A DNA stretch of 64,000 nt from Tetrastigma voinierianum (lineage: Eukaryota; Streptophyta; Magnoliopsida; Vitales; Vitaceae), in assembly GCA_016808115.1 (NCBI GenBank), contig JAEQBH010003948.1:310001-374000 (forward strand). The letters are read 5' to 3'. Shown piece by piece: positions 36,000-48,430 of the stretch. Position 1 is the stretch's first letter, and every line of letters starts with the position of its first letter. Position numbers and translations under genes: made by a program. The notes below the pieces were generated by a model. The model was not told where the DNA came from. It worked only from the letters and a program-made list of their open reading frames with translations, and ran no database searches.

Positions 36000-36460
36000 A
36001 AGATCCTCACATATCTGAATCAATTGACCGAAAATACACAGTACAAGAGAGTAGAAGCCATCGGAATCTGTAGTCCTTTTGTTTTCCATCTCCAAATAGG
36101 TAATATGAGTAAGTAATTGATCTTCAAAATAACTTTGGTATTTTGTACACACATGTCGATTCTCTGGATCATCTTCGGTAGTAGAGCATGATCACGATGG
36201 AGCACAGGGAGGAGTGATTATCCATGAAATGCGGTCTGGCTTTATCAAAGCATCTTCATGCCAATGTGTGACCTTTTAAGCACGAAATCGCGTCATTTTC
36301 TTGCTTTTCTCCATATTGTTAGAAGTTCGTCATTGTATTATATCTGTGGGACCTCGACTTTAAAAAATTATCGTCATGCCATGGTTGCCTCGGACCACGC
36401 AGACGCAGTTGTACATATTACCGGGAACACAAGCTATGAAACAATGTATTGAATATAATT
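36000..36460 (-). pseudogene. Phospholipase D exon block (PWHD..TNFEQ..DDPEN..FRSID)
   Basis: The minus strand, across frames, reads GNHGMTIIF at the PWHDLH position, YNTMTNF then WRKARK (the TNFEQRWRKA helix) near 36,345-36,300, TEDDPENRHVCVQ at 36,185-36,145 (EDDPENWHVQV), and YFRSIDSDM then DAEGNVLKTA at 36,030-35,965. This is the central part of a plant C2-PLD. The slips are frequent but the collinearity over about 150 residues makes the identification firm. Confidence 0.85.
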
Positions 36461-36539
36461 TCCTTTAATCTGTACTCTGGTACCTTTTTCATCGGGAAGA
36501 AAACTAAGACATGAAAGCGAAGTAACATTTAGAGGATAC

Positions 36540-36780
36540 ATGATGAGCGAGAAGTCGGTATGACAAAGATATACTCCAGTAACATTAGACATTGCAATCC
36601 AGTTTTCCTATAAAACGAAAGGAAGCCTATGAAATAAAGCATCCAAGTCTACTATTATTAGGCAGTCATCGGTTGAAATAAGTGATGGCATAAAATGCAT
36701 GCCTTGCATACGTATTTGCGTTCATTGATTATCAAATTGAATATTGGCTGAAACTCATCGATTGAATCAACTAGAGGATT
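36540..36780 (-). pseudogene. Phospholipase D, region of first HKD motif (weak)
   Basis: The minus strand gives CLIIVDLDA at 36,670-36,644 at the place of HHQKTVIVDxxA, and a VYLCHTD-like stretch near 36,570 for GGLDLCDGRYD. The catalytic HxK is not readable here. The match is weak on its own and rests on position upstream of the clear PLD block. The C2 domain is not in the window; the region beyond 36,800 is unassigned and then copia sequence. Confidence 0.5.
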
Positions 36781-37100
36781 CCATTTAACTAAGGTAGTCT
36801 TGATCTAATTACAATCTTTTCACTTAAAAACTCATAAGTAGCTACTGGAACTTACATTACAACTTACGAATATGAACGCTAGGTCTTTGTATGTAGGTTT
36901 TCAACGTTCCAAAACTCTGATCTCACGATAAATGACTTCTAAACATCATTCATAGTGATGTTCAGGGCCCCCCCACATCTCTATCTTATCTTGGTTTTAA
37001 ATGATTTGTGAGTTTTATCCATGATTGCACACGCACCACATGGATTTGCTAGACAAAATACGAAGCTACCACTCCCATCAAAAATTTTCATAAAATGATT
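36781..37100. other. No gene recognised
   Basis: Junction zone between PLD-derived sequence and the copia remnant; contains a GGGCCCCCCC run at 36,965. Confidence 0.4.
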
Positions 37101-37119
37101 GCAACTCATTTTCAAACAA

Positions 37120-37940
37120 AAATACAAGTTTTCAGAGTTGATAATGGAAAAGAGTATTCCAATTCAATTTTACTGACTTATATTCTTGAAAATGGCAACA
37201 TATATTTTTCTTTGTGCAATAACAGACCTTACCAAAATGGGGTGGCCAAAAGAATTAACATCTTTTAGAAACGGGAAGAGCTCTAATGTTCACAAAAAAA
37301 CATCAAAAGTCATTTTGAACCATAGTATTATAACAACCACACATTTGATCGAGTAGCCTTAAAAGATTCTAGATATAAAAGTTCAATCGATATCTTTGAA
37401 AGGCTATGATTCCCTTTGGATCTTCTCTACTAAAAATGATTTGAGTATATTTGCTTATGTTCATGTACAAAGTAAGAGGTCAATTGTATCTAAGAGCTCT
37501 TATGCGTATGTTCTTTGATTATTCTCCAACTCATAAGGGTTTGAGTATTTTCACCCTCCAATCCGAAAAAAAATATATCACGGTAGGTGTTAAATCTTTT
37601 GAGAACCTTCCATTTTTTGTTGGACAACTCTTTGAGAGGAGAATTCAGGAGTTAAAGATTTGACATCATTTGTATCCTAACCTAGTCCAATTTACTCTAC
37701 TATAAATAATCTCATCAATGACCCTAAGATTGGGCCTATAACTCATAGAATGATGTTGGTAACAAAATGAATGAAGTTGTTGGAATTCTATAAACTCCCT
37801 TAGTATACTCGAGAAGAAGAAGGGAGAATGAGATAAATCTATGATGAAGAGACTGACCAAGGATGGTTCTTATACTCAAATAGGTGAGTCGAAGTTCTAT
37901 TTGTATGATGTAAGAAGACAAGGAATAAAGTTTATAACGA
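37120..37940 (+). pseudogene. Ty1/copia integrase remnant
   Basis: The plus strand reads VDNGKEYSNSILLTYILENG (37,137-37,196), then NNRPYQNGVAKRIN, matching the copia integrase core (DNGxEY and PQQNGVAERxNR). SSIDIFERL, LRALMRMFFDYSPTHKG and VKSFENLPFF (37,385-37,620) correspond to the integrase C-terminal GKEY-type domain. EEETDQGWF (37,840) fits the linker before reverse transcriptase. The catalytic Glu side shows E to K change in the VAKR motif. Frameshifts are present. Confidence 0.85.
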
Positions 37941-38189
37941 AAGAATTAAATTAAAGAAAAAAGAGAAAAAGAGACGAAAATCTTAGTCTACCAAGGCCTT
38001 CTACATAGTGGCGAGACTGGGACGTGACGATTTTGAGAAGGTTTAGGATTATTCTTCCCTCTCTTTTAATCTGCAAATTATTTCTTCCCATTTCCCTCTT
38101 AATCTTTGTTTTAAACATGAAAAGACGAGTTAGGATGCGAGATGAAGAGGGTTGTAAACTGATTTTTATAAAAAAAAAAAAAAAATTTG

Positions 38190-38420
38190 GGTGAGATTTA
38201 CTAGCTATATGGTTGAAAATACAGCATTAGCTTTAGTGTAAATGGTTAAAGCTTTGCTTTCAAAGGGGCATCCTTAGTTACAAGTTTCAATCCAGCAGGT
38301 ACATTGGACATAGGAAATTTTTTATTTTACAATTTTAGGGAGCTTATGCTAACTCCTCTGCTTTGCTTCTACAGAATCTCGATACATTGAGTGTAACATA
38401 TGCAATAATTAAAAAAAAAA
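38190..38420 (+). mobile_element. tRNA-derived SINE candidate inside copia remnant
   Basis: A box A-like TTTAGTGTAAATGG at 38,232 and a box B-like AGTTTCAATCC at 38,283 lie about 50 bp apart, as in polymerase III promoters. The overall 72 bp resembles a plant tRNA body (TAATGGTTA..GCTTTCAAA). About 115 bp downstream is an A-rich tail (AATTAAAAAAAAAA). It interrupts the copia pol region. Target duplications are not clear. Confidence 0.5.
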
Positions 38421-38908
38421 ACTAGTACTATTAATATCAATTCGTTTTTTGATTTATATTGATTAACTTTATTTATAAGTTTCTCTAAGAAATTCGAAGT
38501 TTATTAGGATTCCAATGATCTTTTTATGATTCTTATTCTAATTATGTTATAATCTGTCGGCTAATCCTAATCGACTCGAATAGTGATCTACTTTAATGCT
38601 GACTCATCTTAACTCACAATTTAGTTCAATATGTGAATTCCAATTAAGTTTATCCATATCTTTTCTTTCCTTTCTTGAATATAATTTACTATATTTTCCC
38701 TAATCATCCTACCTTTTTCCTAATTGTCAATTCCCATCTCCAAAGAAAGGTATTATTTTCAATCCTTCATCTCAATCAAATTCTTTAATAAAATCTAGAC
38801 TTGGATGCTCCCATTGCCAATAGGAACAGTGTTAGAGCCCGCACTAAATATCCCCTAGCCTACTTTGTCTCCTACCGTCGTATTGGCCTTTACATTTGCT
38901 TTGTCATA

Positions 38909-38936
38909 AAAATAATAATAATAATAATAATAATAA
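38909..38936. repeat. (AAT)n microsatellite
   Basis: Nine AAT units between the SINE-like insertion and the reverse-transcriptase remnant. Confidence 0.95.
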
Positions 38937-38939
38937 AAT

Positions 38940-39720
38940 CAGCCCTGAAAATGTACAAGAAACTCTAGGAAATCCTAAATATGGAAACATTGTGTTTGTG
39001 GAGGCTGAGGCACTCCATAAAGTGAAAGATGGGAAGTGGACGATTTGCCTAGTAAGAAAACCCATGGGATGAAAATGGGTTTTCAGAATCCCACTATAAA
39101 ACCAATAGCTCTATTGAGAGATGCAAGATATGAGATTAGTAGCTAAAAGGAAAAAAACTCAAATTTTCAGTAATGGTTATCAATTTATCCCGATAGTAAG
39201 ATGAATTCAATTACAATCCTTTTTTATCTCTACCCATTTAATTTTGTTAGAACTTATTCTATTCGATATTAAAATTCAGCATTTCATGGGAAGTTAGAGG
39301 AGAATTGTATATGGATTTTCGACTAGGAAATCCGACAAGAAGAAGAGTGTGTGCAAACTAAAGAAAATCATTTATGGTCCACTAGGGCTTGGTTTAAGCC
39401 ATTTACTAAGTCATTAAAGAAATATGGCTTTTCGAGAAAACCAAGGAGACAGCACTATATTTAAATGCACACCATTCATGAAAATGAACATTCCCATTGT
39501 CTATGTAGGCGATATAATTGTTCACGAGTTTACAATTTTAAGGAAATTCGAGTTTAAAAGATACACTTGATGAAGGAATTTGAGATAAGGTGTAGGGACC
39601 ACTGAGATATTTTCTTAGCATGGAAGAAGCAAGAACCAAGCATTGCATGACTTTTTGCAAAGAAAGCATGCATTGCATGACTGTTTGCAAAGAAAGCATG
39701 TATTTAATCTCATGAACATT
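38940..39720 (+). pseudogene. Ty1/copia reverse transcriptase remnant
   Basis: The plus strand reads VQETLGNPKYGNIVFVEAEA (38,950-39,010), KWVFRIP, then after a gap FDIKIQHFMGS at 39,262 (FDVKNAFLNG), SDKKKSVCKLKKIIYGPLGL (39,330-39,390), IPIVYVGDIIVHEF at 39,493-39,534 and LRYFLGME-like DPLRYFLSMEEARTK at 39,600-39,635. The catalytic YVDD box is YVGD, a loss of an essential Asp. The remnant ends at the border with segmental repeat A. Confidence 0.87.
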
Positions 39721-40990
39721 TGTGCACCTTATCTCCTTTATTCTTAAAAATATGTTAAAAATAAAATTTTGTGCATATGTAATATTTTAGTTTTAATTAT
39801 TTCTCATATCTATATAATCATTCTTTAAAACAATTAGAAACAGAAGACAAAACCAAAATAAATCAAAAAAATAATCTAAAAATACATTATTTTATACATT
39901 TCTTTATTTTCCTCCACCTATTTTCTTTCCTCCCACTTATTTTTTCCATGTTATATTACAATGTTGTACTATTCTATTTCTTACAAGGACTCGAGCTTGA
40001 CATCTCGTCGCTCTATTCTTACAAGTACCGAGCCTGCTGTTCACCCTTTCCCATTACTACGAGACAAGCCTCGAGGGCCCGCTAAGTCTGTTATTATATA
40101 TAAATATTTAAATTAAGACATTAATTTATGATGAATCAACTCATCCATCGAATTGATCCACCAAAAGAATAACAATATCTCCTACACATAATTTAAATCA
40201 TCTCATCTAAACTTGAACATAAAAATGGAATCTTTGGAGTAAATGAGAAGTTATGAAACCCATCAATACTAATTTGCTACATAATTATCTCGAATAGGCA
40301 TATGACCATCACGAATAATATATGACCAATTAATATAGTTGTCCTTTTCTTAAATTAATAATCAACCTTTACGCATAATATATCACTTTAGAATTAATAC
40401 TTTCATAGAAAAGAAACTAACAATTATTTTTATTACAATTTTGAATAGAAGTAGCAGTGCCAAATTTGCGCTAGAAAACGAAACACATAAACTACAGATA
40501 GGCGAGCAACAAGCAAGGTGGGTTTTGTTGTATAAGGTGGTCACATTTATCAGTAGCCCAGGTTTCCATGCTCACAGCTCATTGTACTCAAAATTGAGTT
40601 GCGAGAGAAAATTAATAAGAGGCTCAAATCTCATCTTAAAAGAAGAATACACTCGTACGCCCGGTCAGCATTAGCATCGAGCAATAAAACACAACCCGGA
40701 AAATAGCAATATTGTTCACATCTTCACTAATAAAACATTCAGGTTATGCATTGATAATCATAATTTCTGGAGAGATAACTCTGTTCAACAATATAATGCA
40801 TTTGTGAAGCTCAGCTAAACGAAAATCAGAAGAGGAAAATCTCTTGAGTGTTACCACATATAAGGTACCGAAAAGAAATCAATGTTGAATATTTTCCTAA
40901 ACTAAGCAAGCTAATTACACTGACTAAGAAATATTGATTGATATAGAACTTCAACCTCAAAATTGAGAGTGTCGGGAAGAAGTCGAATCT
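39721..40990. repeat. Segmental repeat A, copy 2
   Basis: Collinear with 1-1,200, with an extra stretch 40,436-40,705 whose end (AGCATTAGCATC.A.CAATA) is also at 61,910 in copy 3. So copy 1 probably lost it. The open stretch at 40,441-40,674 has no recognised domain. Confidence 0.85.
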
Positions 40991-40999
40991 GAGAAAACT

Positions 41000-42875
41000 T
41001 TGAGGGGAAGGAGCTAAGACACAGATAGAGGGATTGGCTTCACAGCATTTTGGATCCGCTGGAATGCTACACTCACCCTTTCCTTAAGGCTTTCGTTTTC
41101 GCTCTCAACATTCCCACTTTGTTTATCAAGATGTGCCACATTTCCATCTACACTTATCACTAGTTTCCCATTCTCTCCAAACAAAGAAACAAGAAGTGCA
41201 TGGATAATAACTACCTTTGCCAGTGTTTTCTTCTTACATTTTTGTAGCCTCTTACGATTCAGAAGCGCTACCTTGGGGATCTCACGGCCAATGTTTAAAA
41301 CGAGCCACACTTGAGTCGAGAAACCATGTCGCTAATAGTATCGATCTCGGTGCAATGAAATATGCTTCTCTAACTCATACTTCAGCATCGGCTAGTTCAT
41401 GGACACAAAGGCTGGACCTCGAGATTCTTCGTCTAGCAATGACTCCACACTCTCAAATATACGCCCCGACCTATGCTTCAATACACCAAGGCACCGGTGT
41501 AAGCAATAGTAATCCTACGGGGAGATATTTGTTGTGGATAAGCTTCTGCGAGAAGACATGGGATCATCAAGTGCCATTATCGATAAGTGAGCGCTTTCTT
41601 TGCAGTGAGCCGTTGACGAGTTTCAGCGACCGGCGGTCTTGCTGTCCCACCCTCCCAATGGTTTTTCCATTTTTCTCGAGTTGAAATACATCTCAACCGG
41701 CGACGGGTTCTTTGGAAACAATTTTGGTGTTGCGGTCGACAAAGCTGGGTGATAAACCTGTTTGAGCCTCACTATCTCATTCCACGGATGAAGAAGATCC
41801 TAAAAGCAGTAATACTTGCGCTCGGGTAGAATCTATGATTCGGGTAAGAATAATACATGCTAGAAAGATATAGAAACCCAGAATGAGGTATTAGATGTTT
41901 AACGGTATTAATTTCAAATAAGAAACCAGATAGGCGTAGAGCAAGCGCAAATTTAAATGCGAGGATCTAAGCTGTCTGTGATACATGGACCATTTCAGGC
42001 CTTGAAAAGAAATACAAGAGAAGGATTAGAAATCAAAGCATTTCCGATATAGTGATCGCGTTGATTTCCAAATCTAATTTTCCATGGAATAAAGTACTCA
42101 TTGAAACTTTAAAGATAACATTAACCAAAAATTTAGAACCAGAAAATAAAAAGATTAAAAAACCCAAATCTAAGTCCCTTACAACCAATCAGGGAAACAT
42201 ATGCATTTAGATTAGCTTCAAAATTAGTTCGAACTATGAAAGGAAATTAGAAACTATTACTAGTCAAGGGAGAATGAAACATACATCTACGAGCAAAATC
42301 AACTCACCTCGATTTTATCCATGGAGCGAAGAATGTCTTGTTCATCATATCATGCTATCTTAATTTAAAACATTTTCTCACTTTCACATACTTAGGCAAG
42401 CGACTTGTAGATAGCCTTTGTTGCATGTGTGTCATAAAAACTCGCCCTTTGGATGTGGTCTAATGAACAAATTAAAATATTTTAGCTAAATTTATAGGCA
42501 AAGTAATAGCATAAATTTTAATTAAATAAATGTGACCTTCTCGAAATGCGGAAGGGATCACGACATGATCAAGTGAAAATTTGCACGGGAAATGCAACAC
42601 ATTACAATGCGGTAAAGTGGAGGCACATCTAAAAGAACGAGGCGATTTACATGAAAGTAAGAGTAGATAACCAAAAGGAAAAGCTGAAGATGAAAGTTCT
42701 AAAAAGTTTCAAGATTGACAAAATTCATTATGAAGACAAGACATGCAGAGATCTTGAATGAAATGATCATTAAGAGCATATGGTGCCCATACCACAGCTA
42801 AAACCTTTGCTCGAGAGATAAGTATGAGATTAACATAAACCCATTCACTGAGAAGAAAACAATGCTGAGGAAAGC
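41000..42875 (-). pseudogene. Unidentified gene, module copy 3 (cut by LTR)
   Basis: Matches copies 1, 4 and 5. The minus strand keeps a clean 98-codon stretch (41,310-41,014) with VLNIGREIPKVALLNRKRLQ, then KKTLAKVVIIHALLVSLFG and GNVAHLDKQSGNVESENESL, ending in AFQRIQNAVKPIPLSVS and a stop. A hydrophobic segment followed by a heptad-like tail is the likely C-terminus of the module protein. The overlapping plus-strand 155-codon stretch is a mirror of this. The family is not recognised. The copy stops at 42,875 where an LTR begins (GAGGAAAGC|TGTGAAACCC). Confidence 0.5.
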
Positions 42876-44019
42876 TGTGAAACCCTGGAAAATTCAATTT
42901 TTTCTGAGAAAGGGTAAAATAGTAATTTTGGTCAGAAAATCGGAATTTTTCTAGATATCAGATGACGAAACGGAGTTCTCCGTTGAAATCATCTCGCAAA
43001 ATCTAACTACCACGTCGAATTTCGTTGGATTAGGGCGGTCGAATTTCACGTTTTTCGAAGCGTAAAGTGTCGGATGACACATGGCATGGTTAGGGGATGC
43101 CACATGGCACCCAGTGACACATGGCAAGATCCGTATGGTGTAAGCGAATGTGTATTTCCTTGATCAATTGCATGAAAGATGATAATAAAGGCAAAAAAAT
43201 AAGGAAACAAGGAGGAAAAACATGGACCACATAAGTGGTATGAGGAAAGGGGGAGGAAGTTTCCTCCCTTGACCAGTCGGTCGATAAATCAAGAGGGAGA
43301 AAGAAAAGCAAAGAAAAAGGAAAGAAGGAGGAACAAACAAAAGCAGGTTGAGTGGGAAGAAAAGGAGAAAGGAAAGAAATTGAGGATTTCAGGCTTTGGA
43401 GGGTGGTGGGAAGCTCGGCGGTCAGGAGCTAAAGTTGGCTGCAGCGCGATCTATGTGGACACCAAAAACTTGGGTTTCGAGCAAACTCCATAAGGTAGAG
43501 AATTTTCCTACTGGGTTTATTTTAAACCTAAAGGCCTTATAATGGTATGGGTCTATGGGAGGCATGAGAGCCCCATGTGTGGATTCCAAAACTTGGGACT
43601 GAATGGTAGACGATTTCTATGACCGGTTTCACACAGTCCAAGACTATTGTGAGTTGGGGCTTGAACTGGAAACTAAAGGTTTCCAAGTTTTGTGTTGTGT
43701 TTCATGATGTGTGGATGTTTGGAACCAAACTGGTTCATGTTTGTGAAGGGCCGTGAGGTACCACATTGGAAGGGTCGAATTGTGACCTTGTTGTGTGTTA
43801 TTGCTTACATGAATAACATCTTTAAGTGAAAAGTATCATATTAGTATGCTATTTGATGTATTAACATGGATTGCATGGATGTAAATTATAATTATCCATG
43901 GTATGTAAATGTTTCATGTAGCACTCATATATACATGTAACATGAAGGAAAATGCATTGGCATCATGTATTCATATGCACGGTCACATCGCGTCAAGTCA
44001 GGTGTGGGTGCATAGTAAT
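42876..44019 (+). repeat. Truncated Tekay-type LTR
   Basis: Starts TGTGAAACCCTGG and shares the block GATATCAGATGACGAAAC..CCGTTGAAATCATCTCGC..ATCTA.CTACCACGTC with 44,060-44,180 and 60,355-60,415. It runs about 1.14 kb and is cut by the next LTR start. 43,290-43,400 is purine-rich. No coding. Confidence 0.75.
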
Positions 44020-47000
44020 TGTGAAACCCCGAAAAGTCCAAATTTCCTATGGAATGATAAAACGGTAATTTCGGTTGAATATCCGGAATTTTTCTAGATC
44101 TCGGATGACGAACCTGACTTCACCGTTGGAATCATCTCGCGAAATCTAGCTACCACGTCAAATTTCGTCGGGTCGAAGGTGATCGAATTTTCGTTTTAAG
44201 GCAATGGAGGTAGTCTGTGGACCTTGGCACATTTTGGTGGCTCAAGAACACGTGTCATGTCTTGAAGTTATTCAAACATGAGCTCAAGTGTGGGTCATGG
44301 GTGGACACATGCATGTGATGCAGTTTGGAGGAAAATCCCAAAGTAAAGGGATAAATGGAATAAGGAAATCCGATCAACCAATGATAAGCTTGACATGTGG
44401 CATGAGAGGACAAGTCCTCTTGACCCAGAAACTCTCCCAAGCGGTTGGGAGAAGGAAAAAGGGAGGGGAAAAAGAAAGGAGTTTTTAGAGAGAGAGTGTG
44501 CCACCTTCTCTCTAGATTTCCGGTCGGACCGTCGGTTCTCATCGAGGAGAAAGAGGAGAAGTTGGTCTGTTGCCGAGAATACGATGTGAGGACACGGTTG
44601 TGTGGGTTCGACAACCCGGGGAGGTAGGGGATCTTCTCTACTTGTTTTATTCTTTGGAAATTTCAAGGGTCAGGTCATTTTAATGGATGAAAGTTGCTGA
44701 GCTGAATGGCCGTGTTTCGGTTAAAGATTGGACCCAGTGAAGAAATCTAGAGTGGTTTGAATGATTCGGGTTTGTGTGCTTTGTGTGATATTGCATTATT
44801 GCCATGAGTGAATAACATGCTGATTGTGATTTTGTGGGCGGAGTTCAAGATGAATTGCGGTAGAGTGATAGCGAGCGGCCGTAGAGCTTTGAACATTTCG
44901 AGCTAGGCTTGTTAATTTATAAGTGAGCTCGAGCTAGAGCCCCGGGCTTTTGAGCAGGCAAAATCAGGCTCAAGCAGCTTGATTTAAAAAAAAAAAGCTG
45001 GCAGGCTCATTAGGCTCGTTTTCCATATGGGCAGGCTCGAGGCCCCAGCACTCGGCTGTGTCTCGGCACTATCTGAGTTTGTATTGTAATCAATCCTCAA
45101 GCTGATCCATATACTTTTAACTTTTGTAATCAATCGATAACAAATACATCAATTAAGGAAATATTTTCTATGGGATTTGTTTTACCTTAGTTGATTTGCG
45201 ATTGATCTTAAGGCTATTGAAACCTCCTTGACATTTGTTTCCACTTTACGGATTCGTAGAATTCCTTCTTGACTTGACTTGCAAGCGAAAAATTATGAAA
45301 TGGGAATTAAAACAAGTAGAAATTGCAGAGTGAAGAAATAAGATACCTGAAATCATTGAATAAAACATGATTGGTTTTAATCAATTATCTAAATAAAGAA
45401 ATAATATGAACAAGATGCGCGATCAGACTCATTAGTAACGATAGAAACTATTTGGCAATATCTTTGCTTTGCACATGGTTAAGTTGGCCACCACCCTCGA
45501 CTACCAAGGCTGCGCATGATTAATTTCAAGACCCATAGCTACACCAGCTGCTTGGGTGGAGATCAGAATCTGCCGCCATGTCGACCGGTGTTACAGGTAC
45601 CATACCCTAGCGGTGACGGTGGCAGCTCGGCGTTACATCGTGCGTTACGGCGGTCCCGGATGGCTCCTTGTTTCCTTTTTAAAACCCCACCCCACGATCA
45701 CCCTTGATGCGCTACTCATACCGCGCTGAGTCGCGTTGGGTTAAGTCGATACCGGTATCAAAGGGGCCCCAATACCCCCAGATTTGAGATTGGATCCTAG
45801 TTCATCAGGCTGAATTGATCGTATCAGTGGGTCCGTGCATTGCCCTCAATGCTACTCAAGATCGGCAAACCTTGTCTAAGCTCATGGCCACCAGCCTCTA
45901 TAGTTTCCACAGGAGCCCAAATACCCTCATATTTGTAATCCAGTTCTTGTACACGGGATCGGCCGTCGTGCGATTAGGTCGTACCCGACATCAATATCCT
46001 TCCCACAGAAGCGTCCCCTTTGTGGCACCTTCTTCACGCTATCCACCTTTGGAACATACCGCCGCCCGACACCTTCGGCTATCATGGAGTACCATTTCCG
46101 CTCTAGAAGCGAGATCACGGAGATCTAGTCACGGTCCCAAACCAGCAGGGTGTGGGATTCGCTTGAGCTCCGGCCGTCTTCGTCGTCAGCGCCTCCTTAA
46201 CGGCTTCGTGAGGATTCACACATTTGCCATCCGTGTGTTTGGATCTAGAGCAGGATCCATTACATCGATATCCGGGTTCTGTGACTTGGGCATTTCACTC
46301 CGCGGCGCTGAGTCGGGATCTCGCGGTGAAGACCGGATCCTGGCGGAGGCCAGAGTAGACGAAAGCCTCGTTCCGACAACGGATGGGTCCGGCGGCTCGG
46401 GCGAGATTTTCGGCGGGCGAGCCGGGCCCAGGGATTATCAAGCTGAAATTAAGGCTCAGGCTCGGCTCGTTTGAAGCTCACCAGTGAGCTGAGCGAGGCT
46501 TTTTCGAGCGAGCCCGGTAGCTGGCTCGTTACCGGCTCTAATGCGGTTGTATATTAGCTCATGTGATCTAATTTTATGTTATTGTTATGAATAAATAACA
46601 TGTGGTTAGTAAGTGAATTTTGTTAATATATGCATGATTGATATATTAGCATGTGTTGTATGTTTTACTTGAATGTTCGGGGTGCCATTACATGAGTACT
46701 TGGTGGGAAGTAACCCAAGTAGGAAAATTTCATTCTTAGGCATTGCTCACTGTCGAGGAAAAACTATTTTAGTACCCAGGCCTTTTTGGGGATGGGGCCG
46801 CGTCGAGGCCTTAGAGAGCGAAGAAATGGCCTAGTATGGCCTTATGCTTGTATTTTTGTAAAATTACGGGCAAAGACCAGTTTTGGATAAATAGTAATTA
46901 GACAATTTGCAATTAAATTCTTTTAGGTATAAAATATATATTTTGATGGTGGATAATGGGTACTACGTGGCCATTTTTGCTCTCGTACGAGTCTCATGAT

Positions 47001-47061
47001 GTGGGGCCTTGCAGTTTCAGCGGGTTGACGGTGGTCAACGAGATCTACGGTTGGGCGTCAC
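44020..47061 (+). repeat. Second Tekay-type LTR, interrupted
   Basis: Starts TGTGAAACCCCGA at 44,020 with the same LTR block as the preceding one. It ends near GGGCGTCAC at 47,061, followed by a tRNA-Met-type primer site. Between about 44,890 and 46,555 it contains unrelated GC-rich sequence with GGCTCG-rich borders. Without that the LTR would be about 1.4 kb. Confidence 0.65.
44890..46555. mobile_element. GAGCTCG-bordered insertion
   Basis: The left border (44,900-45,060) is rich in GAGCTCGAGC, GGCTC and CAGGCTCG words. The right border (46,440-46,545) has GGCTCAGGCTCGGCTCG and GAGCGAGCCCGGTAGC, an approximate inverse. The interior includes a GC-rich zone (45,580-46,440) with a 219-codon plus-strand open stretch (45,815-46,474) that is arginine/serine-rich and without recognised domain. 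This layout fits a DNA transposon with GC-rich terminal repeats. Ends and target duplication could not be fixed. Confidence 0.45.
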
Positions 47062-47083
47062 GACGGTATCGAGCATAGGTATA
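47062..47083 (+). promoter_or_regulatory. Primer-binding site of second Tekay-type element
   Basis: CGGTATCGAGCATAGGTATA follows the LTR end. It resembles TGGTATCAGAGCATAGGTATAC and is similar to the site at 12,739, including the following ACGAATACCT. Confidence 0.65.
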
Positions 47084-48430
47084 CGAATACCTAAGGCTCG
47101 ATGGAAAACGGGTTAGATCATGCATCCATTGTGCATTTTGATAAATTAATTGTGATGTGTGTTTGAATTGTGTGAAATTGTATGCTTGGTAAATAGCATA
47201 TAGGGAAAATGTCGAACACTAGGGTCGAGAAAATAAAACCCCTTAGGTTCGAGGAATTATGGGAAAACGGTCCAGAAATGAAAAATAATAATAATAATAG
47301 CAAATTTTACGGACAATTGTTCGATTTTGAACATGAACAGAGTGTGTTTTGTGGAATTCTGGAAGATTATTTCAGTTTTTGCACAAGAAAAAGGGCTAAA
47401 ATTAAACTCTTAAAATTTTGAGTTGTAAAAATTGCAATTGTTTAGGTTACTGCACCTTAGAGGTGGCAAGAAGGCTACTGGAGGATTTTGAAAAAATAAT
47501 AATAAAAAAAAATATATATATATATATATCTGAAGCCGAGAAAATTTGGAATGGCTCTTTGCGAACTCTAACTGCCGGGTTGCAGCAGTTTGGGGTCATG
47601 ACTAGCAGGCGCACAGTGCGCCAAAGCTGAGGGCGACTATGCACGCCCAGCAGTAGCCGCAGCGGTGCCGACACACCACGACTTGGGCGGCCAGTGACCT
47701 GGGGCGAGGTTGGGATCCCAAATAGTCCTTGGCCGTGACATGAATTTCAGTGTGACATGGAATTTGGACGGTTTGTAGTCGTGACCAGCTGAGGTTGCGA
47801 CTGGTTTAGTCTTGAGGAGGGTTGCGACCAGGGTTTGAGGCTGCCCGGGCGACCACAGGTGCGACCTCAGGATCCCGAAGGAGTCCTGACGGGGTTGGAA
47901 ACACTTGGGGGAGCGATGTAGGTGTAACTGAATTTTTGCATCGCGACTGGGCTGGGCTTAGTAAGACTGTTTGGGTTCTGTTAGGAAAAAAGGGTCGTTG
48001 TAGGTTAGGACTGATTTGAGGTCGCGACATCGATTTGAGGTCGCGACCTGGTTTGGTTGGGCTTGAGGTCACGACCAGAAGTTGGCGCCGCGACATGGCT
48101 AAGCTGACGACCTGCTTTTGGCGTCGCAGAGGGACAACGGCCGTGGGGTGTGACTGGTTGTTCATATTGGGGCGGAAATGAAGTCGCAGCCAGTTTGAGG
48201 TCGCGACTTAGTTAACTGCTTGAGGTCGCGACACAGTTTGTCCCTTTGACGCTGAAGCTGATGGCTGAGCCCCAGTGTCTGACTGGGCTTTGGATCATGA
48301 TAGACGGTAGCAATAGGGAGGCATTGCTTGTGCCGACAACGCGCCTGACCTGAGAGCTGTCGCGTGGTGTGTCTTGCGACACAGGTTAGGTGTCGCCTTG
48401 TGCACACAACCTAGTTTTGTGACGATTACC
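47084..48430 (+). other. Retroelement leader with GGTCGCGAC repeats, no pol
   Basis: Internal sequence after the primer site. 47,690-48,260 is a patchwork of short repeats around GAGGTCGCGACC and variants (GTTGCGACTGG, GGTCACGACC), at least ten times. No gag or pol motif follows, so the element is truncated at about 48,430. Low-complexity 47,284-47,300 (AAT)n and 47,510-47,530 (TA)n are present. Confidence 0.6.

Noticed and set aside
41217..41684. 155-codon plus-strand open stretch
   Set aside because: Mirror of module sequence whose minus strand gives a more protein-like, recurrent reading; kept only as an alternative frame.
45815..46474. 219-codon plus-strand open stretch, longest in the window
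   Set aside because: Arg/Ser-rich translation of a GC-rich block with no domain, inside a putative transposon; open by composition.
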